From Ascaphus truei (taxonomy: Eukaryota; Chordata; Amphibia; Anura; Ascaphidae): a stretch of 64,000 bases of DNA. The DNA lies in contig CM071571.1 in assembly GCA_036426205.1 (NCBI GenBank), forward strand, positions 117,415,706 through 117,479,705, given 5' to 3'. Position numbers and translations under genes: made by a program. A model generated the notes under the pieces. That model was not told the DNA's origin. It ran no database searches and saw nothing but the letters and a program-made list of their open reading frames with translations. Positions 1 to 12,086 of this stretch are shown here, one piece after another. Position 1 is the stretch's first letter, and each line of letters begins with the position of its first letter.

Positions 1-677
1 GGGTGTCTGATAACTATTGCACTGTCACTGAAAATGTAAGGTAGGATACGAGAGGATTGGATTCTTTTCGGACTAGAGATAGAATCCATGTCTAGCATGA
101 ATGCTTGTGAGATTTATGGTTTGTCAGTGTGGGTTTGGAAATTAGTTGCATTGGTTTAGTGACCGTTGCACACAGTTTTGGCAAAACCAAAACACAAAAA
201 CATTTTAGCACAACACACCGGAGTCAATTGCACATCTGTACTATGAAGACATTATCTTAAAGTATATGTAATGTTAATATCATAGTTCAATGTGTTTTTT
301 TTTACATTTTTGGGTAGTTGTTAATTGGGCTGTAAATGTGTGTTGAATATTCTGTTTTATAATGGAAAATCTTTAGTTTCCATCAACATTTTCAATTTCA
401 AAGGTCAAACATCAAATTGCATTATGTTGGGCTGATAAGCTAGTTTTATTGATGTTATATACGGTAAGTGCCAGCATATTTTGCAAAGACAAGCTTAGTG
501 TGCATATAAACTTTCCTGTTTCTAGGCAAACATGAACAGAATAAAAGTAACAACCAGTTGATTATTAACATTTAAGAACTGGAATAAAGGGCTGAACAAA
601 ATAAAGATGATAGAATATGGAAAAATTGTAAAAAGAAAATGAAGATACAAGGAATCGGATAAAATGGCTGGAGAAAA
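1..677. other. AT-rich intergenic sequence
   Basis: No gene, RNA or repeat family recognised. Reading frames here are short and of low-complexity composition. Confidence 0.5.
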
Positions 678-848
678 CCAGCGCTTCAGCACAGATACCA
701 GGAAGCAGACCTCTGCCTGGGGTGAATGCAAGAGGTCTCAGGAACAGGGTAAGGTAGGCACTGGGAATCCAGCGCTTCAGCACAGATACCAGGAAGCAGA
801 CCTCTGCCTGGGGTGAATGCAGCAGGTCTCTGGAACAAGGCTAAGGCA
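678..848. repeat. two-copy tandem repeat, period 91 bp
   Basis: The block starting CCAGCGCTTCAGCACAGATA at 678 recurs at 769 and stays nearly identical for about 75 bases before diverging. The similar hydrophobic reading frames on the minus strand arise only from this duplication. From here to about 1430 the sequence is AT-rich with nothing else recognised. Confidence 0.8.
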
Positions 849-1725
849 GGTGTGTTTGTGGCAACCCCAGTGACATCCAAGTGAATCTTGGTTTATGCTC
901 AGCAATGAGGAAAAGTGAAAGCCCAATATAAGAAGGGCAGATAGCCAATCCCAAGACAGGGGTGTGTGGGATTCCTCCAATGCCAGAGCAGAGAGACAGA
1001 GCTGCAGTGATTGGAAGCACAGGTGATAGTGCTTGCAAATCCAAGGGAAGGTCTGTCTGAGAGCTCATCAACACTGCAAGAGTGAGCTCCAGCCAAAACC
1101 AGGAACGGATTCCTTACAATATCACTGTAGTATGTTTAAGTGATAAAAGTGATTTTTATGTGATCTAGTAGAGTTCACTATATACTGTAATAATAACTAT
1201 AAAGTATATGTATACAATAATGTTTATTCATACATATCTCTACAATAAAAATTAATAAATAACTTTTAATAATGTACAAAGAAATTAAATTAAGGACGGA
1301 CACTATAAATAACAGAAAAACATAAAAAATTTCAATAAAATACAGTTATCCACATTATAGCTATAATTGCATTAGCTTTAGGTAACGAATGCATCAATTA
1401 ACGTGAGTTAAAGTTTTGCCAACATGCATGTGCATTGATTGTTTTTGTAAATCTTGTTTATTTTTGGTGTTTTCATTATGTTGTGTTTATGGTGTTTGCT
1501 TTTTTTATTGTTGTTTCTTTCGGTGATTGTTTTGATATAATGTAGTATTTTTGGTGTTTGTTTATTTTTTAGGTTGGCCATTGACTGTCATAGTGCTAAA
1601 TCATGCCCATATTACATGGGCATGAAGTACCACTGTGCCAATCAATTGGTAGAGGGTGGGGGTAGTTGCCCCGGGAGGGTGTTAAGGCCCGCCGGGTGGG
1701 TAGCAGGGTAAGGTGCTTTAACCCC

Positions 1726-2402
1726 GCATATACCCCTGAGGAAGAGAGCAGAGCGCTCTCGAAACGCGTAGGGTGGCGATTTTAATACCCAGCACCTTGG
1801 TGACAGTATCCCCACGTATTGGCGAATCTGTGTGCACTATCAACCGGCTAGTCTACCGTTGCCGATGGCGTGCCGAATCAGCTGCTGCTGTTTACCATCT
1901 ACTGGACGTCCTTCCCAGCGTGTTGCAGGAGTTCCTGTTTGACGATTTACATGCACGTGCAGACGGAGACGCCAGTCAGCAGAGAGCAGCTTAAAGAAAC
2001 GAGAGGGGATACTCTCTAAACTATCCACTGCCTGCAAACCTATTCCATCTGGTGAGTAGGCATTGCAACTATCATCATCGGTGCTACGGAGTATTAGAAT
2101 CATTATTTCATTCATTTTTACTTGTCCACATAATATATGTCCATGTGTATTGTGTATTATATTAATTGTTATTAAATGTTTTTATTGTGTAAATTCACCT
2201 ATCTATTTCTCAGCTGTTATATGTTGTCTTAAGTGTTGTTTGTCATATAGTCTACAATATTACGCTATGTGTTGTGCTTTTTCTTTTCTTTTAAGCACAC
2301 CGTGACGAGCCACGTTTCTTCACAGCCAACAGGCTTGGTTTTCGTATATCCTTTTCATAGTAGTTGTTAATATAGGCGCCCACGGATACTATCTTTTGTC
2401 CA
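1726..2402 (+). mobile_element. 677-bp insert with 5' hammerhead-like motif and 12-bp target duplication
   Basis: The 12-mer TGCTTTAACCCC occurs at 1714-1725 and again at 2403-2414, and removing 1726-2402 restores continuity with copy C of the surrounding repeat. The insert begins ten bases before a CTGAGGA...GAAACGCGTA hammerhead-like motif. The interior has no recognisable coding domain; its longest open stretch (1773-1994) has no known signature. The 3' end has no poly(A) tail. The variable-length duplication and 5' ribozyme-like motif suggest a retroelement, perhaps a non-autonomous Penelope-like derivative. That class assignment is inference. Confidence 0.6.
1731..1774 (+). ncRNA. hammerhead-like ribozyme motif
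   Basis: CTGAGGA (1736-1742) is followed by a 6-bp stem, GAGAGC with GCTCTC, then GAAACGCGTA (1761-1770). Flanking TACCC and GGGTG can pair as stem I. Known hammerheads have CUGANGA, stem II, GAAA and a short stem III. Here one extra A lies between CTGAGGA and stem II, so catalytic activity is uncertain. Confidence 0.45.
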
Positions 2403-3096
2403 TGCTTTAACCCCTTAATTACTATAGCAGTTACTAACCACTAAGGTGATTAAGGGGTTAGGGGCCATTAGATGGTATTTTTTATTGTACTGTTGCTGCC
2501 AATGGAAGACATGGACGGGGATGAGGATGAAGATGGACTTCATCCTGGAAGAAGTAAGTGCAAGTTTTATTTACTGTATGCTGGCTTGTTTTATTTTAAA
2601 TGGGCAAATGCACTATTATCCATATCTTGATAGTAGTAATTTTGCCCATTTCTATACTGTATGTGTTGGGGTTTTGGGGCTCGGGTGGGGGGGAGGGTTA
2701 TATTTATTTTAATGTATTTCACTGTATTTATTTTGTTTTTTAAATGGGTAAAAGCGCTATCAGCCATCTTTGGTTAATAGCACTTTTACCCATTCCTGTT
2801 TTTTTGGTACAGGGGGTGGGTGAAGGTGGTAGTTGCCCTGGGTGGCTGTTAAATTAGGCCTTGCGAGAGGGTAGCGCGAGGGATGAACCCCTTCATTAGC
2901 TTAGTGGTTGTAACCGCTAAGGTAATGAAGGGGTTAACATCTTCTGCCACCCTCCTGCAAGTCCTAAACACTCACCCTGGGGCAACTACCACCTTCAACC
3001 ACCCCCTGTACCAACAAGTATGCAGTGCCTGCTTTTTAACCCTTTCATTACCTTAGCAGTTAGCCACTAATGTAATGAAACTGGCTGCATTATTTT

Positions 3097-3271
3097 GGGG
3101 GGGGGGGGGGGGGGCAGGATTGATACCAGAGATCCGCGAGGAGCACCCGGAGACCACCAGACACCCTCGGGGACACCCAGAGGCCCCCGGACACCCATAG
3201 GGACCTCAGACACCCGCAGGTGTTTCTGCGGGTCGCCGGTTGATCCCTAATGGTCTCTGGTATCAATCCTG
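3097..3271. repeat. G18 run and GC-rich minisatellite with inverted ends
   Basis: A run of 18 G (3097-3114) precedes a 157-bp block bounded by an 18-bp inverted repeat, CAGGATTGATACCAGAGA at 3115 and its complement ending at 3271. Between them are degenerate units of the type 'GGACACCC'. Similar GC-rich degenerate arrays occur at about 19090 and 34680. Confidence 0.6.
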
Positions 3272-3585
3272 TGCTTAAAAGAAAAGGCTTTTATGCATCT
3301 TGCTATATTTTTAGCACCAACCTTAAGCTGGCGACAAAACATTGCAAGATTTAAAAGTTCGTTATGCTTATCACTGTTTAGTGAATAGCATTTACTGACA
3401 CAATCCCTATTTTTGGCTTGCTGGGCGACTTTTTTGCCTCAGGCTGTTAAAGGTTGTTAAAAAGCCATTATAGCGCGATACTGCACTGTTATCACTGTTT
3501 AGTGAAAAGCAAAGCAGGCAGTATCGCTCAATAAGGGCATTTAACGACCATTAAACCACTCATCACTGCTTTATGAAAAGGCCCC

Positions 3586-5639
3586 ACAGTGTTTTTAGGT
3601 GAAGGAGTTAAAATTCCTACTTCATGGCTTAGAACTCTCCTATAAAATGAGGGTCCAGTTAATTTAAGCTTCCCTTTCCTGTGTGTTTCTTTAAAATGTA
3701 ACCATTGCACCACTGAAAATAATAAAAATAAACAGAGAATTGTTTTTTTCACATTGCACATAACAGTACTGTAACTGCGAGATCAGTGTATTTAAAACCT
3801 CTAAGGATGTACATTCCTAAATATCACTTAATACTGTAGTGTGTTTTTCCTACAAATATTCCTAAAAATGGTTTCTAATTTGCTCTTCAGATTATAAGGT
3901 GACAAACCTCGCAAATGTAGAAGGAAAGTAATACTTCAAAGCTTTGGCAGCTGATAATTACTATCCTTTGTTGAGTGCTCTATATAACCCAAGCATTGTG
4001 AGAACTGAACTTGATTACAGGGCTCTCAGACTATCTCACTGTGAACATTTCACTTTGTTAGGTAAATAGTTCTTATTTTCATTTCTCCTTCTGGTTTTCC
4101 ATAAGCATGCCTCGCAGATTTGGGGTTCTCAAACGATTTTAAAATGTTCAGTCAGTTGTAAAGTTAATAGACTTAGACAAAACAAAGGGAAAATATTAAG
4201 AACATTCTCAGTGTGTAGTTTCCTCAAAAGGATAGGAGACCAAACTGCAATTACAATAAATAACCTTTCTTTTCCTTTGGAATCCATTGGTAATCATTAT
4301 TCTGATCAACACATTAAGTATCTTATCTTTTTAGCAGTTGGGAAATAATACATAATCAAGAATTTACTTTTAACTGGAATTGGGATTAATTCTTATAAAG
4401 GAGAAAGTATAAATTGTATGAAATTTCAGCTTAATACCAGTAAGTATTGTGAATAACATGTGGAAAACGTTTGCAAGAGTTTGTGAACCATGAAAAATTA
4501 GTCATTTTGAGTTGCAAGCGATTCGCCGAGCATTACGTCAATATGCATTTTACAATTATGCTAATTTGCTAATTTATTTTAAATCACTAGATTCACTGAA
4601 TGCTGGCTATAAATAGGTCACACACACACTCCTTTGCTCATGATGTGGTGACATGTTGCTGACAGCTTACTAATTTGGTGACATTATTAGGCCTTTGAGT
4701 CTTGATACATTTTTTTCAGGGAATCGAATTTGGTAAACCAAAAACAATAAAAAATTACGCAATCTGGACAGTTTCCCACATCTCGACTAATGAGCCTGCT
4801 GGAGATATAAAACCCAGGTAGTATGGTGATAATGTGAAATGGAAAGGGCCAGATTCGTCAGTGCTAGTTTCCTTAAAGATAAAAACGTAGACAAGTATTC
4901 TTAAAATTATCAATCACCAAACAATGCTTCCATTAAATATAGTGCGACAAATTACCTTTTTAGAGCAGCCCACTACTCCTTTTCCATATATTGTTTGTCT
5001 ACAGAAACCTGCCTTCCCTGCATCTTTGTGAAATTTGGTAGCACTCCATGTTTATTAATGGTTTCCTACAATCATACCTTGTTCCTTCACATTCAGAAGA
5101 ACAAGCAGGAGAAAGAGGGGGCATTTTGCCTGTGGCAGTGGAAACAAACGCTGCTTAACACAAGGTGAGATCATACAAAAGAAAGTAGCTCAAGGAAGTC
5201 AAACCATTGCAAAGGGCCAACATTCCATATTTACAGATGTAGTAAAGTGGATACATCATGCTGAGGCAATGAAAAAAAATGTGGTGTTACCGCAAAAAAA
5301 GTATGTTTTTGTTTTAGGGCAATACATGATTGCAGCACAAATAAAAATAAATCAATTTTTAACGGATCTGCTAAAAAAGAAGGCATAATACCACATTTTT
5401 TGACCTATCATGCCATACATCACATTCTGATATTTATTGGAAGAGGATTAATGGCAGAAATACAGCAAACATGTATCACCACTAGGCTGGCGTTAGCCCT
5501 ATATTGCTTATGTATATAGCCATTATTTACATAGGCAAGGTAAGAAAAAACACCCTGAAATAAATGATAAAATATAACTTAATATACATTACACTACATA
5601 TGAATCCCTTAGTATCTGCAAAGGAGCTACAAATAGGTT
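3586..5639. other. AT-rich intergenic sequence without recognised genes
   Basis: Two kilobases with no convincing coding frame or repeat family. An octamer-like ATGCTAAT sits near 4558. I see no splice-bounded exon. Confidence 0.4.
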
Positions 5640-5960
5640 AATATCTACAGTAAATTACACTTCATACCATACGTGGCCACCTTTGTGGCTAGTACCACTA
5701 AGGTAACAAAGGGGTTACCCCACCTGTCACCCCCCCCCCCCAAGGATGCCTAATCACCCTTCCCTAGGCAACTAACACCTTCACCCACCCCCATACCCTC
5801 ATACACCCCCAGCAAACCTAACACCCACCCTCTATACTAATGATGAATAGCCTTATTAGCCAAATGGGACTCATAGTGCTTTTGGCCATGAAAAATAATA
5901 TACGTCTAAAGAAAAAATACTACAGTACATTCCAAATACATTTAAAATACATTTAAACCA
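5640..5960. repeat. fragment of the Harbinger-like module (copy E)
   Basis: The segment CTAAGGTAACAAAGGGGTTA followed by a C-rich block with 'GGCAACTAACACCTTCACCC' matches the 2890-3010 part of copy A and 49210-49320 of copy C. Only this module is present. Confidence 0.5.
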
Positions 5961-6172
5961 TAAAATCACAGGGGATTTTAATCTATTTTTACTAACATTG
6001 TATATACTTACACTGAGTGAGTTAAATTATTTAATAAAGCTTTTTTTTGTTTTTGGCATATTCTGTCATGATCACTTGTCTTATGGGCATACATTTTGTT
6101 ACCATTTGTGAAATGGACTAGCCCAGACATAGGACATTAGCTCTCTCCTGACAGCCTGCTTTTAGGACTACA

Positions 6173-7480
6173 GTGGAGGAAGGGATTATCAGCATGGAAA
6201 GACAAGTAAACATCCTTCCTGTAAATCTATCCCTGGTTAATCTTCAAGATATACAGGAGGCAGACATAGAACTATGTGTGGCGACTCTGAAGAAGTTGAA
6301 AGAAGGGTGTTGCATAGAATCTCCAGAAGAGGCAAAAGGACACAACTGGTTGAAGAAGATCCAAGGTGTGTGGTCAGAAATATACATGGATGAGGGGTTT
6401 CTTGTCTCTAAGATACCAGGGGCTGGGGGATGGCCTGGTCTTACACAAATGATAGTGACCCAAGGCATTAAAACCATAATCCTAACAATGCTACAAGACT
6501 TGGCACACTTATGGCTGGAAAAGGTTGCTCAAAAGGTCCATGCCTGTACTATTAGCCTGCTTGGTAAAGGGCAGTAAGGGAATGGTGTATTACATGTGAG
6601 GTATATGGGGTTTGAAAAACTATGAATACACAGGGGCTCCCATGGTGTCCACTCAGACAAATCTTCTTTTGCAAATATTAACTTAGATATTTTGGGGCCC
6701 ATACCCATCACCTCAAATGGGAACAAATATTTGGCTGATTTTAAAAAAAAATGGTCTGGAACATATCCTCTACCAGATAAGGAGGTTCCAACAGCAGCCA
6801 AGGATTTTTTTTAAGGCGTTTGTATGTCATTGTGGGGTGCCCTGGTCTCTACACTCTGATCAGGGAAGAAACTTTGAGTCCTGAGTATTTCAGGGTATGT
6901 GCCAACTTCTTGGGATAACAAAACTCGAACTACCCCTCTCATACTCAGTCTGATGGGTTTGTGGAAAGATTACATTGCACCATCCCACATTGTCCTAGTT
7001 TTTACAAGAAAATCAAGCAAATTGGGATACTAAGCTTGCTTTTGTAATTATTGTATATAAAAGCAATGTTCAGGCATCAACCTGGTTCTCCCCTTTGATG
7101 GTGTTATATGGAAGGGAGATCTGTTTGCAGTAGATTTGGTATGTGGAACTAACACTGGGGAGGTATACTCAGACCGTTTAGCTATGTAACCCGATTGGCA
7201 GGTTATTTGAGCTCCATCAGAGAGACAGTGAAACACCACCAAACTCAATATACTGGTGAGCAAAAGGATTATTATGACTTGATGGTCACTGTACAGATAT
7301 ATGAAGCAGGGAAACCAGCATGGGTATGAACCTCGAAAAAAAGGACATTGTTCAAAATGTCAGCCTAACTATAGAGGCCCCTTAAAGATGTTTCAAAAGC
7401 TATCTGATGTAATATATCAAATTTCTGAACTGTTAACAGAGCAGACTTCTGTAGTACACTACAATTGATTAAAGCTGTAC
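6173..7480 (+). pseudogene. decayed Ty3/gypsy-type integrase fragment
   Basis: In a complete LTR retrotransposon this region of pol would insert the cDNA into the genome. The first frame (6173-6577) reads like the linker before integrase and ends near a zinc-finger-like 'DLAHLWLEKVAQKVH'. The core follows in shifting frames: 'LDILGP' with the first catalytic Asp (codon 6686), 'LHSDQGRNFES' with the second Asp (6858), and 'DGFVERLH' with the Glu (6964). This matches the DD35E pattern of gypsy integrases. In-frame stops lie near 6810 and 6895, with frameshifts on both sides of the second Asp. No gag, protease, reverse transcriptase or flanking LTR is evident nearby, so this is an old internal fragment. 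The integrase family is well supported; the exact clade is not. Confidence 0.75.
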
Positions 7481-8756
7481 ACGAGCGAAAGAAATACAGC
7501 TACTGCTTTCTGGCAACACTCATCAAGACAGCCAATAAGACCTAAATAAATGATGGGGAACCACTCACCTGAATAACCTGATGAACCAGGGAAAGGCCAT
7601 AGTGGAGACATTATCCTTAGGATACAAGAATGAGGGGTTGATAATGGAGGGGATGGCAGCTCCATAATTCCATGGAGATCCAGAGCCAGTGCAGCTGCAT
7701 CAAGATTTTCATCAGGAATTGGACCCTGCTATTGCTCAGCCCAATCCTCAGGGAGAAAGACGACCCCTGTTTGGCAGAAGGACTTTGTGTTGGACATAGC
7801 ACAGTAGGTTGCAATGATGCATTCTTTTCAAATGGGGAACAGTGTATAGAGCAGGGGGAGCAAGTAGCTTAAGTCTGCAAGGAGGTTTCTTTAATAAGTT
7901 TCTGTGCAGAAAAGATGAGACTCCCATTTGACTTGTGGCCATTTTGAGGTTGAGGTGTAAGACACAAGAATAGACACAAATCTGTTGTAGCTGCAGTGAG
8001 ACTCCAGAGAGAAGAAGACAGCTGCAAAAAGAGTTTATAGTAGTTGGAAGATATGGAAAACACAGAGGTTTTGGCAGTGTGGAGAAGCTGACGAACAGAG
8101 ACAGAGAGGGAGAAACTACACTGCAGTGGAACTGTAGTGTAGACAAATGTCTGTTGTGCAGACAACTGAACTGGGAGTTTGGGGGATGCCCCATATGCTT
8201 GGACTTTCCTCTAATGCAAATCAGGGTAAAATACAGACATTTAAAATAATAATTGTATGTGCGGCAGAGCATTCCTTTTTATACTGGATATTGCATGAAG
8301 TGGCTAAGGGACTGTGTCCATCTTTGGTTCTAGTACTACTACTGTACTACTACTACAAAAGAAACATATCTACTAAATGGTGTGAGTGCATTCTGTTCTT
8401 AAATCTTACTTTATGTTAAATCCATAGGGACAAAATCTTGAATGAGAGCAGCTACAGTATAAGAGGGAGGGACATAGAAACTAAAATAATGCACAACACT
8501 ACAAAGACTGAACAATTCTAAGCTTTATAAACACTATTTTCTTTTCCTTTTTTTTTTACTCTCTAAAAGCTATTTCAGCAGTGATTATGTTATTATTTCT
8601 GTTGTATTGCTTCTAAAAAAATATGAGTGTTTCATTTCTAGTTTTTAAAATGTGTTGGGGTTTTGCTATTTTTGCCACTTGTTTTGGTGTTAGATTTGTA
8701 CAAATGATGAAGGGGAAATTATTTTCTTTTTAAATGTTAACCTTTGTGCCTAACTA
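7481..8756. other. unassigned sequence
   Basis: No recognised gene or repeat. Open frames exist on both strands between 7670 and 8420, but none has a known motif or plausible composition. This may be the downstream continuation of the gypsy remnant. Confidence 0.3.
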
Positions 8757-9010
8757 TAACATTATATAATATAACACAAAAATGTTCAGGGCACTCTAAA
8801 TGGATAAATGTAGGACAAATCACATCTTATTAGATGGGGTGCTTGCAGTGCAGCCAGGATCACCATCCAGCGACAAGAATAGATAGAACAAAGGTCAAAA
8901 AAATCTTCAGCACTCACCAGTAGTTGCCATATAAAAGGTTTAATTCATCTACCAAGCATCAGGGGTAAGTACAAGAATAGTGGAGCGACGTTTCGGACCT
9001 CCCGGTCCAT
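8757..9010 (-). repeat. repeat fragment with truncated hammerhead-like motif
   Basis: The minus strand reads GGACC-GGGA-GGTCC-GAAACGTCGC near 8986-9012, that is stem II plus the 3' core of the hammerhead-like motif. The 5' core is missing where the GT microsatellite begins. The opening ATGTTCAGGGCACTC recurs at 60443. Confidence 0.4.
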
Positions 9011-9016
9011 TTTTAT

Positions 9017-9017
9017 T

Positions 9018-9055
<38 letters not shown>

Positions 9056-9082
9056 GTGTGTGTGTGTGTGATATATATATAT
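9017..9082. repeat. (GT)n/(AT)n microsatellite
   Basis: A GT run of about 26 units with one interruption near 9053, followed by ATATATATAT. Confidence 0.95.
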
Positions 9083-9083
9083 G

Positions 9084-9310
9084 GTGCAGAATAAATGAGT
9101 TCTTCAGTATTAGGTGATACCTTTTTTATTGGACTAACAATTTATGTCATAGGAACAGCTTTCGAGAGTTATCCTCTCTCTTCAGGTCGCAATACTGATA
9201 TACCTGACCTGAAGAAGAGAGGATAACTCTCGAAAGCTTGTCCTATGACATAAATTGTTAGTCCAATAAAAAAGGATCACCTAATACTGAAGAACTCATT
9301 TATTCTGCAC
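9084..9310. mobile_element. 227-bp snapback palindrome with hammerhead-like arms
   Basis: Two arms of about 105 bp are near-perfect reverse complements around a 17-bp loop (9189-9205). The right arm carries CTGAAGAAGAGAGG...CTCTCGAAAGC, which fits the recurrent CTGANGAA-stem-GAAA pattern, and the left arm carries its complement. The arms end in a 'TTAGTCCAATAAAAAAGG' segment. The structure resembles head-to-head terminal regions of Penelope-like elements; that reading is inference. Confidence 0.65.
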
Positions 9311-9352
9311 TATCGCAACTGGACTAACACGGCTATTTTCTGCTTTATATAT

Positions 9353-9973
9353 TGTGACAAACAGCTTACTCCGGGGCTCCGTCATTTGTCCGGGACTGTT
9401 AGAACACGGTCTTTTAGGGTAGGATAAATGATGAGGCATCACGTACTGTTCCTTTAAACAGGCTATGCCTGGTTTATTCAGTCCCAGGCACTGAGACTGC
9501 CATAGTGCATACAACAGAAACAGATCAAAAACAAAAGCTGCTCACCTGAGCGATAACTTAACTTAGATATCCCTGACTCAGGGTTGGAAGTGGCTCTTCC
9601 ACTTCCAACAACAAAACAAGGTCCTTTTTTCAGTCTTAGACAAATGAACAGAATGATTGAACCTGTTTGGGGAAGAGGCTTCTCCCCTCTGTAGTTCAGC
9701 AGCCTTCCAGCCTCCAGGCTCTTGGGGAGAGGGGAGAGCAAACAGGAAATCAGTCTTACATACCTGATTTCTAATTAGCCTGATAGGTGACAGAAATCAG
9801 GCAGCAGACAAACTCTGGTCTGGATCTCTCATCCCTCAGTTCCAGCGCTTGCCAAACTGTGGGATGGAGTGCATGTATTATAAGGCTGCACTCCCAGGCC
9901 AAACAGGATAGAAACTGTTCAGTATCCTGGGAGCCCTACATATGGAATTTATTACCATCCCCTGGTTTCTGTC

Positions 9974-9976
<3 letters not shown>
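9353..9976 (-). mobile_element. solo LTR, 624 bp, minus strand
   Basis: The segment starts TGTGACA and ends TGTCACA, so it has the TG...CA ends and short inverted termini of an LTR. Read on the minus strand it has a TATA-like CCTTATAATAC near 9877 and an AATAAA at about 9473-9478, in the order expected for U3-R-U5. Flanks are ATAT on both sides, compatible with a 4-bp target duplication, but the right flank is an AT microsatellite so this is weak. No internal retroviral sequence is attached. Confidence 0.6.
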
Positions 9977-10065
<89 letters not shown>

Positions 10066-10074
10066 ATGTATGTG
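9977..10074. repeat. (AT)n microsatellite
   Basis: AT dinucleotides run almost without break, with TG variants toward the right end. Confidence 0.97.
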
Positions 10075-11050
10075 TGTAACACCCCTTTCCGAGGTATTCC
10101 CTTGTGGCGGGAAAAGGTATACATGGCGCTCACCTGTAGGTAATTAGGACGGATCCGGAGCCTCCACTGAATGAGAGATTTGGGTAACGAGTTCGACAGT
10201 GCCTCGACCTGCCATGGGCCCTACCTAAGAAGAGGGGTTATCCCTCCCAAGAAACTCTATTCTACACAGTAAACATGCACATGGCGATGGAGTGAACAAT
10301 ATATATAACTGTACCAATGGTAAGTAACATAAGAATAACTTATACACACTATAACATTAATTACATAAACATACATTTGTTCATGCACATAGCAATGTGA
10401 TCCCACTGTCTCCAGCCCTGGAGTTCCCAGTACCAGTCTCTCCCACCCAAGGGGTACCCTGTGTGCCCTCCCACTATCGGTGCACTGGTGGGGCCCTTGA
10501 AGAGTTCAGAGTAGTGCTACCCCTTGAACCATTATGATGCTGCCCTTATACCCTTTGGAGCTTGTGTGCAGTGACCTGACTTCCTGAGGAGACAGGCTAA
10601 TTGTCCCCCACAGCAGGGTCTCGGACAACACTCCCCTCACTCCTCACAGTTTGCACTGCAGCAAGGTGTCCCTGGACACTGACTGAAATCTTCAAGATCT
10701 CAGTCAAAGTCTGTGTAACAGCAGGATCTAGCACTTTAGGGATTGCTATATCTATAGGGCCATCCTAATATTCACAATCTAAAAGTGGATCAGGGACCTA
10801 TCTGGGGCCTAGTGGGGATGGGAGAGTCTAACATGGCCTCCAGTGTATCACCTCCTAGCAAGGAACGGCCTATTCCTTCACAACACATGCAGAACCAGTT
10901 CCAAGGGGCTTGCCCATCCCAAGATGGTCTCCACACTGAACCAGTCACAATGGCTTTGCCCATCCCAAGATAGCCACCACAGTTCAGAGAAAGACTAAGA
11001 GCTCCAGATTGCACAACCCAATAGGTAAGAAAGTAAATCCATCATATATA
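10075..11050 (-). mobile_element. LTR-like family F, copy 1 (minus strand)
   Basis: The left edge TGTAACACCCC and the following modules ('CACCTGTAGGTAATTAGG', then 'GGAGCCTCC') match the reversed 3' part of the copies at 12549, 21567 and 25875. The right edge is approximate. The family has TG...CA ends; no gag or pol is attached. Confidence 0.5.
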
Positions 11051-11856
11051 TAAATGTGAGGATGGTATATATGAAGTGGGGGAGAATTGAATGGCATAGG
11101 GAAAAGACTGGATGACATGGGGCCCCCATAGCTCAATCATGGCAGACACTGTCCCCAGCCCCGCAGACTTTTGCTTTTTCATCTGCGTCTCTGGGAACAG
11201 TAAGTATTACTACATCTGTAGGGAAGAGAGAGATTGGGTTACATGGGAGGAGAGAGAGTGGGTGATATGAGGGGAGTGGGTGACAGGTAGGAAAGAAAGT
11301 AGGGGACATGGGGGAGTGGGTGACATGAGGGTCGCATCCCTATCTACTCCGATGCAGCTATAGGGACTAAAGGGCTTTACTGCAGATACGGTAAGTGGCG
11401 CTTGCTGTCTCCTTAGAGGGAGTCGGCTTCGACCAGCAGTTAACCATCTGCACCCTGAAGAGGTGAGGACCTAAGGTGGGGATATTTGGACTGGGGACCC
11501 TTTTAAAGGGGTTGTCACGTACATACTCACCCATGTGAACGAGTGTATAAAAACAACCAGTCCTCCAGTTGTCTCACTAACCTCCCTGCAGGAACCTAAA
11601 AATGAGTACTGACGCCCCAAAAACCATCACTATACACCCAAAGTATGCTCCCACTACCTGGTTTAATTTAAGGGCTTACACCTCAGGAGTTTACGGTCCC
11701 CCTTATACCAAAATGAGACCACGTCCGAAAATGCAGTCAATCTCTTCAAAAGGTACTAAGTTCCAAGCTCAAAGACAGTACTTTTCATATTAAATATTAC
11801 AAAAAGTGTACAGTGCTTCTTATAGAAAAAAAGATTACAAAAACATACAATATATA
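11051..11856. other. unassigned sequence
   Basis: Contains short GGGTGACATG-type repeats (11070-11330). No coding signal or repeat family recognised. Confidence 0.35.
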
Positions 11857-12086
11857 TAGCTCAACCCCGTTATAACGCGATCCGTTACAACGCAAATCCG
11901 CTTATAACGCGATGCAAGCGTGGCTCCTAATTTTCGTATTTATGAATACTTTAAAACACGATTATTGGTATCTTAAATACTTTATTGTACAATGCATACA
12001 ATTGTACATTATTTCTAACGCAAACCACTTATAACGCAATGTGATTCTTTGCACCCCAAGCACAGCGTTATAAGGGGGTTGAGCTG
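11857..12086. mobile_element. Tigger-type MITE 1
   Basis: Inverted ends AGCTCAACCCC...GGGGTTGAGCT bound a 230-bp element flanked by TA on both sides (11855-11856 and 12087-12088). The interior repeats 'TTATAACGCGAT'. The CAG-like terminus, TA duplication and string of similar short motifs match pogo/Tigger MITEs of the Tc1/mariner superfamily. No transposase is present, so it would depend on an enzyme made elsewhere. Confidence 0.7.

Larger units (their letters stand above)
1434..3585 (+). mobile_element. Harbinger-like non-autonomous repeat, copy A
   Basis: This block shares, in the same order, several modules with copy C (47.5-49.8 kb): a T-rich stretch, a block reading 'CACTGTGCCAAT', paired 'GGGGTTA' hairpins, a short acidic exon-like piece with a GTAAGT donor (2502-2553), and a C-rich block. 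Its 3' half also matches the Harbinger element at 16381-19534 (for example ATTATCCATAT and TACTGTATGTGTT). The right edge, ending GAAAAGGCCCC at 3585, resembles Harbinger-type termini. The left edge is not resolved, and no transposase is visible. A separate 677-bp element is inserted at 1726. Assignment to PIF/Harbinger rests on similarity to the better-defined copy at 16381. Confidence 0.45.

Noticed and set aside
1773..2305. Short frames inside the 677-bp insert as element proteins
   Set aside because: 73 and 80 codons, no domain, not preserved in any second copy in this window.
7748..8272. 174-codon open frame on the minus strand
   Set aside because: No motif, odd Ser/Leu/Cys-rich composition, other long frames overlap on the same strand, and no splice or promoter context.
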